From NCBI RefSeq assembly GCF_030817475.1, contig NZ_JAUSZJ010000002.1:5594626-5658625 (forward strand): 64,000 nt of DNA, written 5' to 3'. Made by a program: the position numbers and the translations under genes. The notes under the pieces are model-generated. The model did no database searches. It was given only the letters and a program-made list of their open reading frames with translations, and was not told where the DNA came from. Shown piece by piece: positions 62,903 to 64,000 of the stretch (the stretch's first letter is position 1; each line of letters begins with the position of its first letter). Origin of the DNA: Streptomyces sp. V2I9. GTDB lineage: Bacteria > Actinomycetota > Actinomycetes > Streptomycetales > Streptomycetaceae.

Positions 62903-63705
62903 TCAGGGCGCGCCGTCGCCGCGTCGCGCGGTCTCCTCCAGGAGGCCGTCGAGGTCCTTCAGCCGGTCGAGGCCCTTCACGGCCCTGGCCATCCGGTGGT
63001 TGGCGCTCAGGGTCGTGCGGTGGCGGTGGAGGAAGGCCCAGTAGCCCGCCGTGTACGGGCAGGCGTGCTCGCCGGTGCGCTCGGTGGGGCGGTAGGCGCA
63101 GGGGCCGCAGAGATCGCTCATCCTGTGGATGTAGGCCCCGCCGGAGGTGTACGGCTTGGTCGTCATCCGGCCGCCGTCCGCGTACTGCGACATGCCGACG
63201 ACGTTGGGCAGCATCACCCAGTCGTAGCCGTCCACGAAGCACCGGTGGAACCAGTCCGTCACCGCCGCCGGGTCCCAGCCGTCCTGGAGGGCCCGGCTGC
63301 CCAGCACCATCAGACGCGGGATGTGGTGGGTCCAGCCGGTGTCGCGCACCTGCTCCAGCACGGTGGACAGGCAGTTGGCGGTGACCGCGTCCGCGTCCAG
63401 ATCGAGGAACCAGTCGGGCGGCGGCGCCCGGTGGCGCAGCGTGTTGCGGGTCCGGTAGTCCTCGCCGAAGTGCCAGGAGAGCTGCCAGACGTACTCCCGC
63501 CAGCCGGCGATCCGCCGGACGAACCCCTCGACGCTGTTGAGCGGCGCGTCCCCCGCCCGCCACGCCGGTGGAAGCGGCGGCGGCTCAGGACGGAGCGCGC
63601 CTCGATCATCAGGAGCGGGGCGTGCGCATCCGGTCCGCCGTGGCGCGGGTCGAGGAAGTGCGGGCCCAGTTGGTCCCCGAAGAGCCAGTGGGTGCGTGGT
63701 GCCAT
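62903..63705 (-). pseudogene. Photolyase-related (PhrB/cryptochrome-like) gene with large internal deletion
   Basis: From ATG 63705 the minus strand reads MAPRTHWLFGDQLGPHFLDP, ending in SVLSRRRFHR. It then jumps with a frameshift to GDAPLNSVEGFVRRIAGWRE, a region that lies more than 200 residues later in intact proteins. The C-terminal part is well kept to the stop at 62903, including TGWTHHIPRLMVLGS, the Cys-rich cluster segment SDLCGPCAYRPTERTGEHAC and PYTAGYWAFLHRH. These cysteines bind a [4Fe-4S] cluster in the PhrB (6-4) photolyase group. The lost middle held most of the antenna and flavin domain, so the gene cannot encode an active enzyme. Confidence 0.8.
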
Positions 63706-63887
63706 GAGGTGTTTCCGTCCTGACGCCGGTGGCCCCCGCCCCACGCTAGGGACGCCTCCAGGAGGTCCCGGCGACGCCACGCCGGTCAGTGACGCCACGC
63801 CGGTCGGCGCGCGACGGCCGGTCGGAGGCGCGACCGTCCCCCGACAGGGCGGCGGGCGATCAGGTGGTGGCCGGCCGCACCGGCCGC

Positions 63888-64000
63888 TCAGCCCGTCGCC
63901 GCGGTCATCCGCCGCAGCCCCGTGTACTGGAGCCCGGTGTAGACCGCCACGATCACCGCGCCGATCAGCAGCAACACCACCCCCGTGCCGTTGAGCGGCA
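63888..64000 (-). CDS. Membrane protein, C-terminal end only (5' part outside window)
   Basis: The minus-strand frame is open from the window edge to TGA at 63888 and reads PLNGTGVVLLLIGAVIVAVY then TGLQYTGLRRMTAATG. One strong hydrophobic span is present near the C-terminus followed by a basic tail, so it is likely the last helix of a membrane protein. Third codon positions are G/C as expected. The family cannot be told. Confidence 0.5.
   Translation of the reverse strand, partial: PLNGTGVVLLLIGAVIVAVYTGLQYTGLRRMTAATG

Overview
The window is high-GC actinobacterial DNA and reads as Streptomyces. Codon third positions are strongly G/C, GTG and TTG starts are common, genes overlap as ATGA, GTGA or TGATG, and the families (DoxX, FUSC, MocR, M24, IS110, IS5-type elements) are typical of that genus. 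No rRNA, tRNA or CRISPR array was seen.

Region 1 (1 to about 19.5 kb) is an accessory and defence island full of mobile DNA and decayed genes. It starts with a membrane protein, ImmA/IrrE-like peptidase and XRE regulator module on the minus strand, then an ArsR-type regulator. A threonine ammonia-lyase pseudogene follows, split by an IS5-family unit that appears to carry a passenger membrane-protein gene between an inner and an outer right end. A complete IS5-type copy with a TTA target duplication comes next. The core is a complete Wadjet operon (jetA, jetB, jetC, jetD; 7.6-15.6 kb) followed 16 bp later by a STAND/TPR NTPase. After it lie a broken AbiEii-like nucleotidyltransferase/antitoxin pair and an IS5 transposase remnant. 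Two copies of a short 3' gene tail, resembling the end of a TrmA/RlmD-type RNA methyltransferase, bracket the Wadjet block and may be integration scars.

Region 2 (19.6-28.2 kb) is a two-gene operon that I cannot assign to a known system: a 767-residue protein with no recognisable domain and a 2048-residue protein with a P-loop NTPase domain near residue 1380. It sits directly beside the Wadjet island and is the best candidate here for an undescribed system.

Region 3 (28.4-39.4 kb) is more ordinary: a DoxX-like protein, a secreted PI-PLC/SGNH/fibronectin-III fusion, a membrane protein, a sugar porter translationally coupled to a glucose-6-phosphate dehydrogenase paralogue, a FUSC-family protein and an alpha/beta hydrolase.

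Region 4 (39.7-58.1 kb) looks like one pathway from collagen to 2-oxoglutarate. It holds a secreted M9 collagenase, a complete Dpp-type peptide ABC importer, an Xaa-Pro aminopeptidase-like M24 enzyme, a 4-hydroxyproline 2-epimerase, a three-part D-hydroxyproline dehydrogenase, a DHDPS-family deaminase, a 2-oxoglutarate-semialdehyde dehydrogenase and a GntR/FCD regulator. A shared motif (GTGAMATTGYAYA) lies in four intergenic gaps of this block and probably marks the regulon.

Region 5 (58.2-64 kb) has an IS110-family element with 8-bp core repeats, a vWA protein, a LysE exporter divergent from a MocR regulator with repeated operator boxes, a photolyase-related pseudogene with a large internal deletion, and the end of a membrane-protein gene.
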